Source: a bacterium
GTDB taxonomy: Bacteria > Zixibacteria > MSB-5A5 > CAIYYT01
DNA: 64,000 nucleotides
NCBI GenBank assembly: GCA_016708315.1
Contig: JADJGC010000025.1
Location: forward strand, 1 to 64,000
Direction of reading: 5' to 3'
The notes under the pieces are model-generated. The model did not search any database. It saw nothing but the letters and a program-made list of their open reading frames with translations, and was not told where the DNA came from. Below, one piece after another: positions 35,595 to 44,653 of this stretch. Positions within the stretch are counted from its first letter, which is position 1. Every line of letters begins with the position of its first letter. Made by a program: the position numbers and the translations under genes.

Positions 35595-37529
35595 TTACTT
35601 ACACAAAGCGCAAGGCGCGGGGCCACCCGAGAAAATGTAACCGATCAGATATACAGCGTCGGAGATGTTCACACCGCCGCTGCAATCGGCATCGCCCGAT
35701 AACAAAGGCATCGGCGCTGGACCACCAGAAAAGATATAGCTGATCAAATACACGACATCCGAAACCGATATTGCGCTGCTCCCATCGGCATCACCGCAGA
35801 GGTAGGTCGGAGGCAATGTTCTTCCGAATGTGTATGTGTCCGAATACTCCGTCGAATCCGCCCCGACATTACGAAACGCTTTGACCCGCCAGTAGTGGAT
35901 CGTACTGTCAAGAGTACCAAAGAAAGTAAAATCGTTGTTGGTCAGACTGTCGATCGAGTACTCAAGTGTCGCAAAATTTGCCTGTTTGCTGACTTCAAGA
36001 CGGTAGGTGTCATTCCACTCGTGCCAACTGGTTGACCAGCGAAACGATGGCGACGGGTAAATATTCGTATCGCCGTCGGCGGGAAGATAGAGCCGTGGTT
36101 TTTGAAACGGCATGATAAAGCGCGCTGAATAGGCATCTTGATTGCCGTTTCGGGTATCCGTCCAAATCGTTGAAATCGTGTCACGCTTGGAGTGAATCCC
36201 GATGTATTCGGCAAACAGCCCCGCCATCGGACTGCGAGCTGGCTGGCGCTGGAGCAGCATCGTGCCATCTTCTTCGCGAATATCATCAGGCACATTTACT
36301 TTGTCGGGCGAAGCAAACGCCGGATTTATTGAAACATCAGAGATACGCTTGTTCGTGATGTAAGTCTCGCCGCCGTCAAAGGACGCGGAGAAGTATGCAT
36401 TGAACAGTGTGTGACCAACGGGATCATCGCGCTGGTCATAGAATAGCAGCAGCACAACACCGTCTTCGTTTACATAGAGCCACGGATGAAACTGATCGAT
36501 CAACGATTCAGGGTCGTCATCGTTGACGACGGCCGGCGTGCTCCAAGTCTGACCTTTGTCGGTTGATTTGCGGACGATAATGTTGGTTCGATCATTGTAA
36601 CCATCTGCCCATTGCGATTGCGAGATGTAGATGGTGTTGTCATAGGGTCCACCGGAAATATCGCAATCTCCGTTCGGCATGCCGTATGTGTTAACACCGC
36701 CGTCAACATTGTAGTATCCGTAGTTCGTCACAAACGCGATGGTATCCGGTGAAAATGTGGCGCCGCCGTCAGTTGACATGACGTGGCGGATACAATACTC
36801 GAATAGACATCCGGGAGATACTTTGTAACCCTGCCAGAACACGTGCACATCACCATCGGCATCAACTATCGGTATCGAAAACTGCCCGGCGTCGATATCG
36901 TCGTTGCAGAGCGGCTCGAAGTTTGGTTTACTAAGCTTAACGCTATCGTCAAAAGTGGTAATCCCATCGGTCGATCTAACGAATATGATGCGCGTTGGAT
37001 TCGGGAAACGCGTCCACGACACATAGTAGTTGCCGTCATGGGCGCCGCCGGTCCTATCAACTGCCGTAAACTGCTTGTCTTCAAAGGTATTGCTGTTCGC
37101 TGGATGTGTTGGAACGGGCGTCGACCAACTGACGCCATTGTCGGTGGATTTCATCACTACTATCAGGCTATTATTGTATTGATCGACATTGTCATAATTC
37201 AAATGATTCGCATAGAAGTTTCCGAATCGATCTCCAACCATGCACGGATCCGATTGGCGGTCGAACGGTGTATCGACGAAGAGATCGTCGTTCCAGGTTG
37301 CACCGCCATCTGACGAATATCCCACGCCAACACGACGGAATCCGAGACGCCAGTCGCGCCAATTGGCGACGACTATGTTTGCATTGAGAGGGCTGATCCA
37401 GATTTGTTCTTCATTCTGCAGATTGGTGGTCACTGAATTGACCCGAACATTTGGCGGGGTCTGGGCAATCAGCAGTGCCGCCCAAATTGCCGAGATAGCG
37501 ATGGTAAGCGCTAAGACCATACGGAGCAT
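35595..37529 (-). CDS. Secreted BNR/sialidase-like repeat protein with C-terminal dockerin repeats
   Basis: 644 residues from the ATG at 37529 (AGGAG about 9 nt upstream), which gives a clean signal peptide (LALTIAISAIWAALLIAQ); the frame is open upstream but that stretch is not protein-like. The body has several Asp-box (BNR) repeats: YSSDGGATWNDD, STDNGVSWSTP, STDGGATFSPD, STDKGQTWSTP, SFDGGETY, as in sialidase-fold propellers. No full sialidase active site was identified, so enzyme activity is uncertain. A fibronectin-like domain (about 500-580) precedes two dockerin-I-like loops (GDADGSSAISVSDVVYLISY, GDADCSGGVNISDAVYLIGY). Extracellular. Confidence 0.85.
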   Translation of the reverse strand: MLRMVLALTIAISAIWAALLIAQTPPNVRVNSVTTNLQNEEQIWISPLNANIVVANWRDWRLGFRRVGVGYSSDGGATWNDDLFVDTPFDRQSDPCMVGDRFGNFYANHLNYDNVDQYNNSLIVVMKSTDNGVSWSTPVPTHPANSNTFEDKQFTAVDRTGGAHDGNYYVSWTRFPNPTRIIFVRSTDGITTFDDSVKLSKPNFEPLCNDDIDAGQFSIPIVDADGDVHVFWQGYKVSPGCLFEYCIRHVMSTDGGATFSPDTIAFVTNYGYYNVDGGVNTYGMPNGDCDISGGPYDNTIYISQSQWADGYNDRTNIIVRKSTDKGQTWSTPAVVNDDDPESLIDQFHPWLYVNEDGVVLLLFYDQRDDPVGHTLFNAYFSASFDGGETYITNKRISDVSINPAFASPDKVNVPDDIREEDGTMLLQRQPARSPMAGLFAEYIGIHSKRDTISTIWTDTRNGNQDAYSARFIMPFQKPRLYLPADGDTNIYPSPSFRWSTSWHEWNDTYRLEVSKQANFATLEYSIDSLTNNDFTFFGTLDSTIHYWRVKAFRNVGADSTEYSDTYTFGRTLPPTYLCGDADGSSAISVSDVVYLISYIFSGGPAPMPLLSGDADCSGGVNISDAVYLIGYIFSGGPAPCALCK

Positions 37530-37790
37530 AACAATTTCTCCTGGGGTTGCGACAGCAACCAAGTGACGAGTATTCGATCGGATAGTGGATTCGACAGTAC
37601 AGATACAATCAACTGCATGGCTCGAAATAAGCAAGGTGAATAATGAGTGCAACAACGGGAATATTCCCAATTTCCGCCTGTATTCTGATTGGTGGAGGCT
37701 AATGCGAAGGCGAAAACCGGTGACTTCGTATTCAGCAACCACCGATTCGCAGACGTTCGAAACAACCATCTACTCATAAGGGAGGAACCC

Positions 37791-38960
37791 ATGTTGTACA
37801 AATCGTTAACTTCTTGGTTGCTCGCCGTAGCGATGCTGTCGATTGGTGCCACGGCTTTGGCTGTAGACACGAAACTCGACTCAAAGATAACTTCCGTGAC
37901 AGTTTTCAATGATCGTGCGCTTGTCAACCGAACCGTTGAAGTCGATTTAGCGGTTGGCAGTCATTCTATCACGATACCGGACATTCCTCTGATCGCTGAC
38001 GAGCAGTCGATTCGAGCGTCGGCTACCGGAGAGAACATGGTGATTCAAGGATTGAAGCACGCAATTGTTTCCATGCCCTTCGATAGTGCGCGAATAGAGG
38101 CGCTAAACCATATTCTTGATACTCTCTACAATCACCAACTGGCTGCACTCAATGACCGCAAGTCGGTACTGGAAATGCAGAAGTCGATGCTCGATCAACT
38201 CATCGCGAATGCGGGTAAGACGCTCAGCGATGACATGACAAAGGTAGCTTTTGACGCCAAGAATTGGGAGCAAGCGTACACATTCATTTCGCGAAACCTG
38301 AGTTTTGTGGTCGATTCCCTTCGTGCCATCGGTCTTGAGTCTGCGGGAATCAGCAATCGTTGCTCCAAATTGGAAGCTGAACTTAACCGACTGAAAAGTG
38401 ATGCAATGCAACAGACCAGGCATGTCACCATTGACGTCGAGGTTGAATCTGCGGGTCGATCGCATCTGTCGATTGCTTATCTTGTAACACAAGCAAGTTG
38501 GTCGCCGATCTACAATGCGCGGTTGATCGACAGCGATAGCGTCGAGTTAAGCTACTTCGGGCAGGTAACTCAGAATACCGGTGAGGATTGGGAAGACGTG
38601 AAGCTGACTCTGTCGACGACATCGCCGAATCGAATCATGTTTCCCGGTGAGCTGAGTGCCAAGACATTGGCGACTCGAGAAGGATTTGACATTGAATATG
38701 GTAACAGCGAGTCTGGTATAATACAGAAAGGTGAATATGAAATAGTCATCGCAGAACGAGACCTCCTTCGGGTCTCTGATCTCAGCCAGATTAGAGCCGA
38801 AGACATCAAGAACATGCCAGTAGCAACTGTCAGCGAGTTGCTTAGACTCCGAACAGGAGTTGTCGACTGCCGGGCGGGGTCTAGTCGCTGTCAACTCGGT
38901 GTCCACATCACTCTCAACCAGTTTCATCGTCTTGAAGCCGGAGACAATTCCCTCCGGTGA
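37791..38960 (+). pseudogene. DUF4139 (MuiA-like) secreted protein, N-terminal part; frameshifted
   Basis: 389 residues before the frame ends; GGGAGGAA precedes the ATG at 37791. Signal peptide ending LA. DUF4140-like N-terminal domain (ITSVTVFNDRALVNRTVEVDLAVGSHSITIPDIPLIADEQSIRASATG), a coiled coil (about 110-200), and the start of DUF4139 (SYLVTQASWSPIYNARL-like, YFGQVTQNTGEDWEDVKLTLSTTSP). Residues about 325-365 (IRAEDIKNMPVATVSELLRLRTGVVD) look like the first part of a TonB-receptor plug, an insertion known in some MuiA-family proteins. After about 38,860 the coding signal moves to another frame, so the last ~35 residues here are not native. Confidence 0.75.
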
Positions 38961-39516
38961 ACAAAGCACAAGGACCACGATTGCCCAGTGGGTTCTGGAT
39001 GGAGACGAGACTTTGATTGCTCGTCCGCAGAACTTTCAAAATGTCTTTCGATTCATGAAAATGAAAAACGCAACGGGCGTGCCGCTGTTGCCGGGGACAA
39101 TTAACCTGTTCGCGCAGAACGACTACATCGGCCGATTCAATTCGCCATACCTGGTGCTTCCCGACGAAGAATTCGGGATGCCATTTGGAGTCGATGATGG
39201 GATCGAGATCAAACGCGAAATCAATGACCGGCTCAATTCCGTAGACGGCGACAAACGCGGTCATTCCGAGACGGTGACTATCACATTGGTCAATAAGTCC
39301 GGTTTCGAGAGAACTGTCGAACTTGAAGAGGCATTATTTACAAGCAACGATAGTCGGGTTAAGATTGATTTTAAGTCGATCGTCCCGAAGCCAATTGAAA
39401 CAGACCGTGAGAACAAAGCGAAGTGGCAGGTCAAACTGGCGCCAAGCGGCAAAGAGACTGTCTCGATCAGCTACAAGATCGAGTATCCTCATTCGATTCA
39501 GTTGTCGGGGCTATAG
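38860..39516 (+). pseudogene. DUF4139 (MuiA-like) protein, C-terminal part after a frameshift
   Basis: Continues the preceding gene in the next frame (+1 relative shift somewhere between 38,821 and 38,940). About 218 residues carry the end of the DUF4139 domain: FIVLKPETIPSGEQSTRTTIAQWVL, ATGVPLLPGTINLFAQNDYIGR, FGMPFGVDDGIEIKREINDR, TITLVNKSGFERTVELEE, WQVKLAPSGKETVSISYKIEYP. No ribosome site is evident, so it is probably a fragment of one gene. A true mutation, a sequencing error or a deletion inside the plug-like insertion could explain it. Confidence 0.7.
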
Positions 39517-39542
39517 TCGGTGAGAAAACCAACCGTTGATTT

Positions 39543-40421
39543 CTACTTCTTCACACCCGCTGCCGGTAGTTCGGCTACGATCATCGCGACGAAGATCAAC
39601 AGCCCGCCGGCAGCGCTGCGTATGACGAACTCCTCGCCACCGAGAGTCCACGCAAAAATCGCTGCAAACACCGGCTCGAGCGCGAAGATCAGACTCACAC
39701 GAAACGGCGAGGTCAACTTCTGGGCGTACAGCTGAATCAGAAAGGCGCTCAGTGTCGGAAGCAAAGTAAGGAAGATGACTGTTAGAATCGAGGTACGGTT
39801 ACCGATCGAAAACGGCAGATCAAACAACCATGCGGTAACAAAACTCAGTGCTCCAACCAGCAAGAACTGCTGGGCACTGATAACAATCGGGTCGCGACCA
39901 GCTTTCATGTACTTGTCGCAGTAAAGCAGGTGCAGCGCATAGAAGAATGCGGCAATCAACGTGATGAGATCGCCGAAGTTCATTCCGCTTATGCCTCCTG
40001 TGAGGAACCACAGACCGGCAAGCGAAAGAACGAGTGCTACGGCTTCCCAGCGTGAAGGCTTCTTGTGAAACAAGGCATACGCGAGAATTGGCACAATCAC
40101 CACAAACAGCCCGGTTATGAATCCGGAGTTTGCGGCGGAAGTGAATCCCAATCCGATGGTTTGCGGAATGTACAAAGCCCAGAGAATAACGCCGAGAATC
40201 AGACCATCTTTGAGTCCCACGAGCATTGGCACTCGCTTGATCGCGAGATAACCAGCCAATAGGACACCGGCCAAGGCAAAGCGATACCCGACCAATACGA
40301 CCGGGTCGATGAAAGAAATGACATCCTTGACGATGAAGAAAGTCGCACCCCAAATTGCGGCTGCATAAAGAAGGCCTATTTCGGCGAGTATACGGTGACG
40401 GCGCGGAGCCAAGTGGGTCAT
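39543..40421 (-). CDS. EamA/DMT family transporter
   Basis: 292 residues with ten predicted membrane helices in two EamA repeats: LLYAAAIWGATFFIVKDVI, VGYRFALAGVLLAGYLAI, LALYIPQTIGLGFTSAANSGFITGLFVVIVPILAYAL, and in the second half FGDLITLIAAFFYALHLLYCDKYM, FLLVGALSFVTAWLF, FALEPVFAAIFAWTLGGE. Members export or import small metabolites such as amino acids. Substrate cannot be assigned. Convergent with the DUF4139 gene. Confidence 0.93.
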   Translation of the reverse strand: MTHLAPRRHRILAEIGLLYAAAIWGATFFIVKDVISFIDPVVLVGYRFALAGVLLAGYLAIKRVPMLVGLKDGLILGVILWALYIPQTIGLGFTSAANSGFITGLFVVIVPILAYALFHKKPSRWEAVALVLSLAGLWFLTGGISGMNFGDLITLIAAFFYALHLLYCDKYMKAGRDPIVISAQQFLLVGALSFVTAWLFDLPFSIGNRTSILTVIFLTLLPTLSAFLIQLYAQKLTSPFRVSLIFALEPVFAAIFAWTLGGEEFVIRSAAGGLLIFVAMIVAELPAAGVKK

Positions 40422-40556
40422 GTCTTAATGTATCGCAAAGCAAACTGGATTTGGCAAGAACTGCAATACGCTACAACGAGTTTGCTTCGCCGGACCATGC
40501 TCATATTTGCCGGAATCTTCGTAAATTTAGTCCGACCAATTCTGAGGGCAAATTCC

Positions 40557-40584
40557 TTGACAGCGATGGTTAATTGTTTATATT
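40557..40584 (+). promoter_or_regulatory. Promoter of the tRNA-Asn gene
   Basis: TTGACA (40557-40562), 16-nt spacer, TATATT (40579-40584), placed 27 nt before the mature tRNA 5' end. Confidence 0.75.
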
Positions 40585-41313
40585 GGCGCCCGATATTAGA
40601 AGCAAATACACTCCCCGGTAGCTCAGTCGGTAGAGCAGCTGACTGTTAATCAGCGGGTCGCTGGTTCGAGCCCGGCCCGGGGAGCTTTTTATTGCAGAAC
40701 ACAGAACTGCTCCTCCGCTGCCATTATTCCCATTGCCTTTTGTCACTTCAGGTTCCGGATAAGTATAGGTTATTGATACCTCTTTGCCGGTGACAGTTAT
40801 TCGCTTCACAAACGACCTGATGAACCCCTTTCTCTCAAAGATCGACCCCTCAGACAAGAGCTGCCGAAGGTCGCTTACGTATTCGTGCAATTCCCGCTTG
40901 GTCAAAATATTCAGCGGTTGGTGACTTGACGACTCAAGCTCCGCAAGCTTCCGTGCTGACCCATCGACACTCAATCTCAATTCCCTGATTCGAGGTGCCA
41001 GGTCTTCCAAGTCGACCTTGCCTGATTCAACAGCTTTATAGAGATTGTCGAGCTTTCGCTTTTCCCTTTCCATGTGGCGCTCTAACTCCGAAACTTGGTC
41101 GGAGTCTGATGTCTGCATTTCGACGAGTGCCTCATTGGTAAGCCTCAAGAGATCCCGCAGATTGTCTTCAGTTAAAACACGAAGCTTCAACTGCTCGATA
41201 ACCAGAGACTCAATCTTGTCACGATTGATCATGCAAGCGCTACATTCAGTCTTGCCCTTCCGAATCGAATTGAGGCAGCCGTAGTAGTGGTATCGCCCGG
41301 ACTTGGCTGGCAT
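40570..41313 (-). pseudogene. Large serine recombinase, C-terminal part (after frameshift)
   Basis: Second part of the recombinase begun at 42227. Native reading in this frame starts near 41,385 (SDYLLSALIYCGKCGYSLQG), completing the recombinase zinc ribbon with CGKC...GC...ECSAC, then a coiled coil (VSELERHMEREKRKLDNLYKAV) and a core-binding end (FERKGFIRSFVKRITVTGKEVSITYTYPEP). The final ~40 residues are simply the antisense translation of the tRNA-Asn gene and its flank, so the natural C-terminus was altered by integration. One nucleotide is lost or gained around 41,380-41,392 relative to an intact gene. Confidence 0.8.
40612..40684 (+). tRNA. tRNA-Asn (GTT anticodon)
   Basis: 73 nt folding into a full cloverleaf. 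The acceptor arm TCCCCGG pairs perfectly with CCGGGGA (40677-40683); the anticodon loop CTGTTAA carries GTT between GCTGA and TCAGC; the T arm is GCTGG-TTCGAGC-CCGGC. The discriminator base is G and CCA is not encoded. The 3' end is the integration site of the adjacent mobile element: a recombinase gene starts on the opposite strand directly beyond it and its reading frame passes antisense through the tRNA. Confidence 0.97.
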
Positions 41314-41348
41314 ACCTTGCAGGGAGTATCCGCATTTGCCACAGTAAA

Positions 41349-42227
41349 TCAGCGCCGATAGTAGGTAATCCGACGTAAGCGATCTTGGCCTGCACGGAGA
41401 GGGCTCTTGCTACCCACAAGTCTGCGAACGGCTGCGAACTGGTCCATCGAAATTATTGCTGGATGGTTGTCTTCTCTCCTAATTGGCTGTTGAGATTTGT
41501 CTTTTCGACCCCAAATCAGCGTACCCGTGTACAGCTCATTGCCAAGAATGTACAGGACACCATTCTTATTCCAAGCCTTACCTCGATTGTTCTTTAGACC
41601 TTCCGAGTTCAGACTCTTCGTGATTTCCTTCGCTCCCTTGCCTGAAAGAGCCATGTCAAAGATTCTCCGAATGACACCCGAGTAATTCTCATCAAGAACG
41701 AATCGACCCTTGCCGTTTGCCCCCTTCTCGGATCGGTCAATCAAGTATCCAATCGGTGGAGTCCCTCCGCTGAAATAGCCCCTGCTTGCGCTTTCCCTCA
41801 TACCGCGTTTTGTGTCTTGTGCAAGATTGGCAGAATAGAATTCGTCCATGACTTCGATCATGCCTTCGAAGAGCTTACCGGTTGGAGTATCATCGATTTG
41901 CTCGTTGATGGAGACAAGTTGGACTCCATGCTTTCGCAGAAGTGATTTGTACATGATAGAATCTTCGCGATTGCGGGCAAACCGCGAGAGCTTCCAGACC
42001 AAAATCACATCGAATTGCTTTACTCTATTCTTCGAGGCTGCGATCATCTCCTGAAATGCCGGTCTATGGGCTGTACGAGCGCTCTCAGCTTCGTCGACGT
42101 AGTCCCTAACCACATCATATCCCTTCGACTCAGCGTGCTTTCTCAGCGCCTTCAATTGCGCTGGAATCGAAAGATCTTTCTCTGCTTGTTTTTCTGAAGA
42201 GACACGTGCGTAGAGTACTGCTTTCAT
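41349..42227 (-). pseudogene. Large serine recombinase, N-terminal catalytic part
   Basis: 292 residues. Resolvase-type catalytic domain with nucleophile Ser10 (YARVSSEKQ), YDVVRDYVDEAESA, FDVILVWKLSRFARNREDS and the helix-E region EFYSANLAQDTKRGM, followed by the recombinase domain (GYFSGGTPPIGYLIDR, NGVLYILGNELYTGTLIWGRKD). Such integrases insert elements site-specifically without host recombination. The frame breaks at GQD/R just before the zinc ribbon, so the protein as encoded lacks its DNA-binding end and is probably inactive unless the shift is an assembly error. 9 nt downstream of the ImmA-like gene; likely cotranscribed. Confidence 0.88.
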
Positions 42228-42236
42228 GATTTGTCC

Positions 42237-43190
42237 CTAAATGGTCTGGTCCCATTTTTCGATGGTCATTGGCCGACAACGGAGAATCTGTTGTCGTAAT
42301 GCTGAATTATCCTCCTTCAAGATCGCAATCACGATCAGTCTATCGATCCCCTTTGCACTCAGATGGGGACGGATCACAACAGAAAGTGGATACTTCTCCC
42401 AATAGTCGAGGCCTGTCAAGGTCTCAATGTACAGCGAGCGATTCTGCGTCAGACAACGCTTCAAATGGTTCTTGATTGGCACCAATTGTCCCCGCTTAGC
42501 AAAGAGGGCGTTGGGCATCATGCCTCGCGACTTATGGTCAAATTTAGGATTTCGAAACGCACCGCCTGAACGAAGGAAACCTTCCGGCACATCCTTTCTT
42601 ATCTCGTAGATGGCTCCCCAGAACGTGAAGCGACGTGGTAACTTGGCTAAGTTGCGGATGATGCGCGTTAAGGCCGTACGGTATGACCTATTGTACATTT
42701 TCCCAAGTCTAATCGGATCGAGACCGTGTTCGAACACGTTCAGTCCAAAGGCGTCATCTCCATAAATGATTGTGGCTGCGAATGCATCAGCCTGAGCTTC
42801 AAGGTCTTCTTCGCGTGCATCGACCAGCTTTGGGTGAATGTCTTTGAAGCATGCTCCCAGAATCTCGCGCAATTCATGGGCGAGGGTAAACAGCTGGACC
42901 TCTTCAGTCGTCAGGGCGAACAAAGATGAAGATTTCGTCACCTTCTTTGTTGAACATGCCTCCGGGTCCAGCGTCTGCGGATAGGGCACTATTGCGGTCA
43001 CTCCCATAGTTCCCAAGAGCAGCCTTTTGAAGCCCTTGAGTGTAAGATGCCCTTTGATTCCATAGAAACGCCTGCACGCCATCGCGAGATACTCTGGGTC
43101 CTTGATTCGACGCCGACCTGAAGTTCTCCAGAAGTGATCGCAGAAGTTCATCAACGATTTGTCAACAGCTACTTGAACCTGCTCCAGCAT
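42237..43190 (-). CDS. ImmA/IrrE-like metallopeptidase-family protein
   Basis: 317 residues. Placed right after an XRE regulator, as usual for ImmA/IrrE (DUF955) pairs, where the peptidase destroys the repressor to switch on an element. The helix normally carrying HExxH reads LFTLAHELREILGACF, with Glu in place of the second His, followed by the expected acidic segment LEAQADAFAATIIYG. The missing His raises the possibility that it has lost zinc binding or uses Glu. The long C-terminal part (about 190-317) is unassigned. ATG 2 nt after the upstream stop: translational coupling with the XRE gene. Confidence 0.65.
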   Translation of the reverse strand: MLEQVQVAVDKSLMNFCDHFWRTSGRRRIKDPEYLAMACRRFYGIKGHLTLKGFKRLLLGTMGVTAIVPYPQTLDPEACSTKKVTKSSSLFALTTEEVQLFTLAHELREILGACFKDIHPKLVDAREEDLEAQADAFAATIIYGDDAFGLNVFEHGLDPIRLGKMYNRSYRTALTRIIRNLAKLPRRFTFWGAIYEIRKDVPEGFLRSGGAFRNPKFDHKSRGMMPNALFAKRGQLVPIKNHLKRCLTQNRSLYIETLTGLDYWEKYPLSVVIRPHLSAKGIDRLIVIAILKEDNSALRQQILRCRPMTIEKWDQTI

Positions 43191-43192
43191 TT

Positions 43193-43585
43193 CTAACCCC
43201 CGCTCTTCCCCTTCCCCTTCTGCTTCAGCTCGCGGTAAAGATTCGCTATTACTCTCTTGGCTTCAAAACTTAGATCACCTCTGAATCTGTGACCAACATT
43301 TACAGTCTGGTCCTTCATCGCTTGCTGAAATAACTCTTCGACATCGAATCTGTCTTGCTCCTGCACGGTTGCGTCAAGATATCCAGCGATCTTCATCAAC
43401 TCTTCCAGATCCTCTCCGTATGCCGCTGCAAGGCTCTTAAGTATCCGTGGATGTGGGTCTTTCCGTTTTCCGCTTTCGATCAAGCAAAGATAGGCATTAG
43501 AGACGCCTGACAGCTCCTCGACCTGGCGGAGCGTCATTCCACGCTCCTCTCTCCTCGCCTTCAAATAGGCTCCAATTTTGCTCAC
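43193..43585 (-). CDS. XRE family helix-turn-helix repressor
   Basis: 130 residues starting at the GTG at 43585. AGGAGG lies a few bases before it, inside the in-frame upstream segment (ATG at 43606), so the shorter form is favoured. HTH: IGAYLKARREERGMTLRQVEELSGVSNAYLCLIESGKRKDPHPRILKSLAAAYGEDLEELMKIAGYL. Probably the element's master repressor, controlling itself, the ImmA-like gene and the recombinase on one strand and the divergent HTH operon on the other. Confidence 0.88.
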   Translation of the reverse strand: MSKIGAYLKARREERGMTLRQVEELSGVSNAYLCLIESGKRKDPHPRILKSLAAAYGEDLEELMKIAGYLDATVQEQDRFDVEELFQQAMKDQTVNVGHRFRGDLSFEAKRVIANLYRELKQKGKGKSGG

Positions 43586-43593
43586 CAACCCTC

Positions 43594-43682
43594 CTGTTAG
43601 GTACATCTAAACTAACAGAATCTGCTAACATATGCAAGCAGTTTTTACAATTTTAGATTTAGGACTTGTTGTCAAGTTAGCA
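43594..43682. promoter_or_regulatory. Operator-like region between divergent XRE genes
   Basis: Four related heptamers lie in the 132-nt divergent gap: CTGTTAG (43594-43600), CTAACAG (43612-43618), TGCTAAC (43623-43629) and GTTAGCA (43676-43682). The first two form a perfect inverted repeat with an 11-nt spacer, and the last two are also inverted copies of each other. This is the layout expected for repressor binding in a lysogeny-type switch. Confidence 0.45.
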
Positions 43683-43717
43683 AAGTCTTTCTATTGTAAG
43701 CAAATGTTAACGAGGCT

Positions 43718-43945
43718 ATGCAAGATATCATGAACCGTACAAAGCTCCGACTCGACACGATTGTTGATCTCCTGACACGAAAGAACCTTTCGCAGAATTG
43801 GCTGGCAAAGAGACTTAACATATCCAGCGGCTACATGTCGCAACTACTGACCGGACAGAGAACTCCATCGCCAAGTCTGCGTGCCCGAATTCTCGAGCAC
43901 TTTCCCGAGACCACGTTTGACGATCTGTTCGAGATCATGAAGTGA
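43718..43945 (+). CDS. Small XRE/Cro-like helix-turn-helix protein
   Basis: 75 residues, with GAGG just before the ATG. HTH: LRLDTIVDLLTRKNLSQNWLAKRLNISSGYMSQLLTGQRTPSPSLRARILEHFPETTFDDLFEI. Faces away from the larger XRE gene, like Cro opposite CI. The stop codon overlaps the next start (GTGA). Confidence 0.8.
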   Translation: MQDIMNRTKLRLDTIVDLLTRKNLSQNWLAKRLNISSGYMSQLLTGQRTPSPSLRARILEHFPETTFDDLFEIMK

Positions 43946-44166
43946 CGATCAATAACGAGGGCATTCAGGGAGGATTGGAATTGCTCGCGAGGATCATTGC
44001 CCGCAAAGTGATAGCCCAAGAGTCAACTCAATCGACTTCCCCGCCAATCAGTGGACAGGGCAAGTTGATTCGCCAAGAGACGACTCCGACGCCATCCAGC
44101 AGGAAGCTGCTGGCTCTCCACCGAAAGAGGGAACGCCCTGAAGCGGTCACTTTACAACCGGATTAG
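43942..44166 (+). CDS. Small uncharacterised element protein
   Basis: 74 residues from a GTG overlapping the previous stop by 4 nt. N-terminal amphipathic helix (GLELLARIIARKVIAQE), then a Ser/Thr/Pro-rich segment and a basic tail (RKLLALHRKRERPEA). No recognisable domain. Its 3' end overlaps the start of the HTH/zinc-ribbon gene. Confidence 0.45.
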   Translation: MTINNEGIQGGLELLARIIARKVIAQESTQSTSPPISGQGKLIRQETTPTPSSRKLLALHRKRERPEAVTLQPD

Positions 44167-44630
44167 GAAGATCAAATCTGCGAGGTCCTATACCATGGCA
44201 GAGCTTGCTGAACTTTGAAGTCCACGTACGAACCGTCCAAGCCTGGCATAAGGCGGGCCTCACACCAAACAATTCCAACAATCGACCTCTCTTGTTTCGG
44301 GGTGATATCATCAAGGCATTCCACACCAAGCGTCGAGATCGGGGGCGTCACAAACTAAGACCCGGCGAATTCTACTGTCCAAGATGTCACGAACCCAGAA
44401 GACCAAGACCTGATTCCGTTACTTTTGAAGTTACAAACAAACGTGTTGGCAAGACGGCGCTACAAGTCATGATCCGTGCATCATGTCAGACCTGCGGCTG
44501 CCATCTGAACTTGATTTCGACTGACAAATACCTGGAACGACAAAGAGAACAAATGAATCCGGTGCAGCAGCAGCGAGGATTAGAGTGTGGGAAATTGGTC
44601 TTCGTATTCACTGACTTGAAAGCAGGATAA
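44138..44630 (+). pseudogene. Small HTH plus zinc-ribbon protein, frameshifted
   Basis: Two frames together spell one protein. The first, from a CTG near 44138 or the ATG at 44195, reads KRSLYNRIRKIKSARSYT then MAELAEL, and stops at 44218. The second, from about 44214, continues EVHVRTVQAWHKAGL...RPLLFRGDIIKAF, a MerR/excisionase-like HTH, then a zinc ribbon (FYCPRCHEPRRP and CQTCGCHLNLI). Small proteins of this build are common beside integrases and may act as directionality factors. One base change near 44,214 breaks the HTH. Confidence 0.65.
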
Positions 44631-44653
44631 TGTTATGATGATCAACTCGGAAA

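Noticed and set aside
35595..37769. Longer form of the BNR/dockerin protein starting near 37,769
   Set aside because: The extra 80 residues have no protein-like pattern, and a strong ribosome site plus signal peptide favour the ATG at 37529.
40570..40690. Protein-like C-terminal tail of the recombinase (SPGRARTSDPLINSQ...)
   Set aside because: It is antisense translation of the tRNA-Asn gene, not a conserved protein domain.
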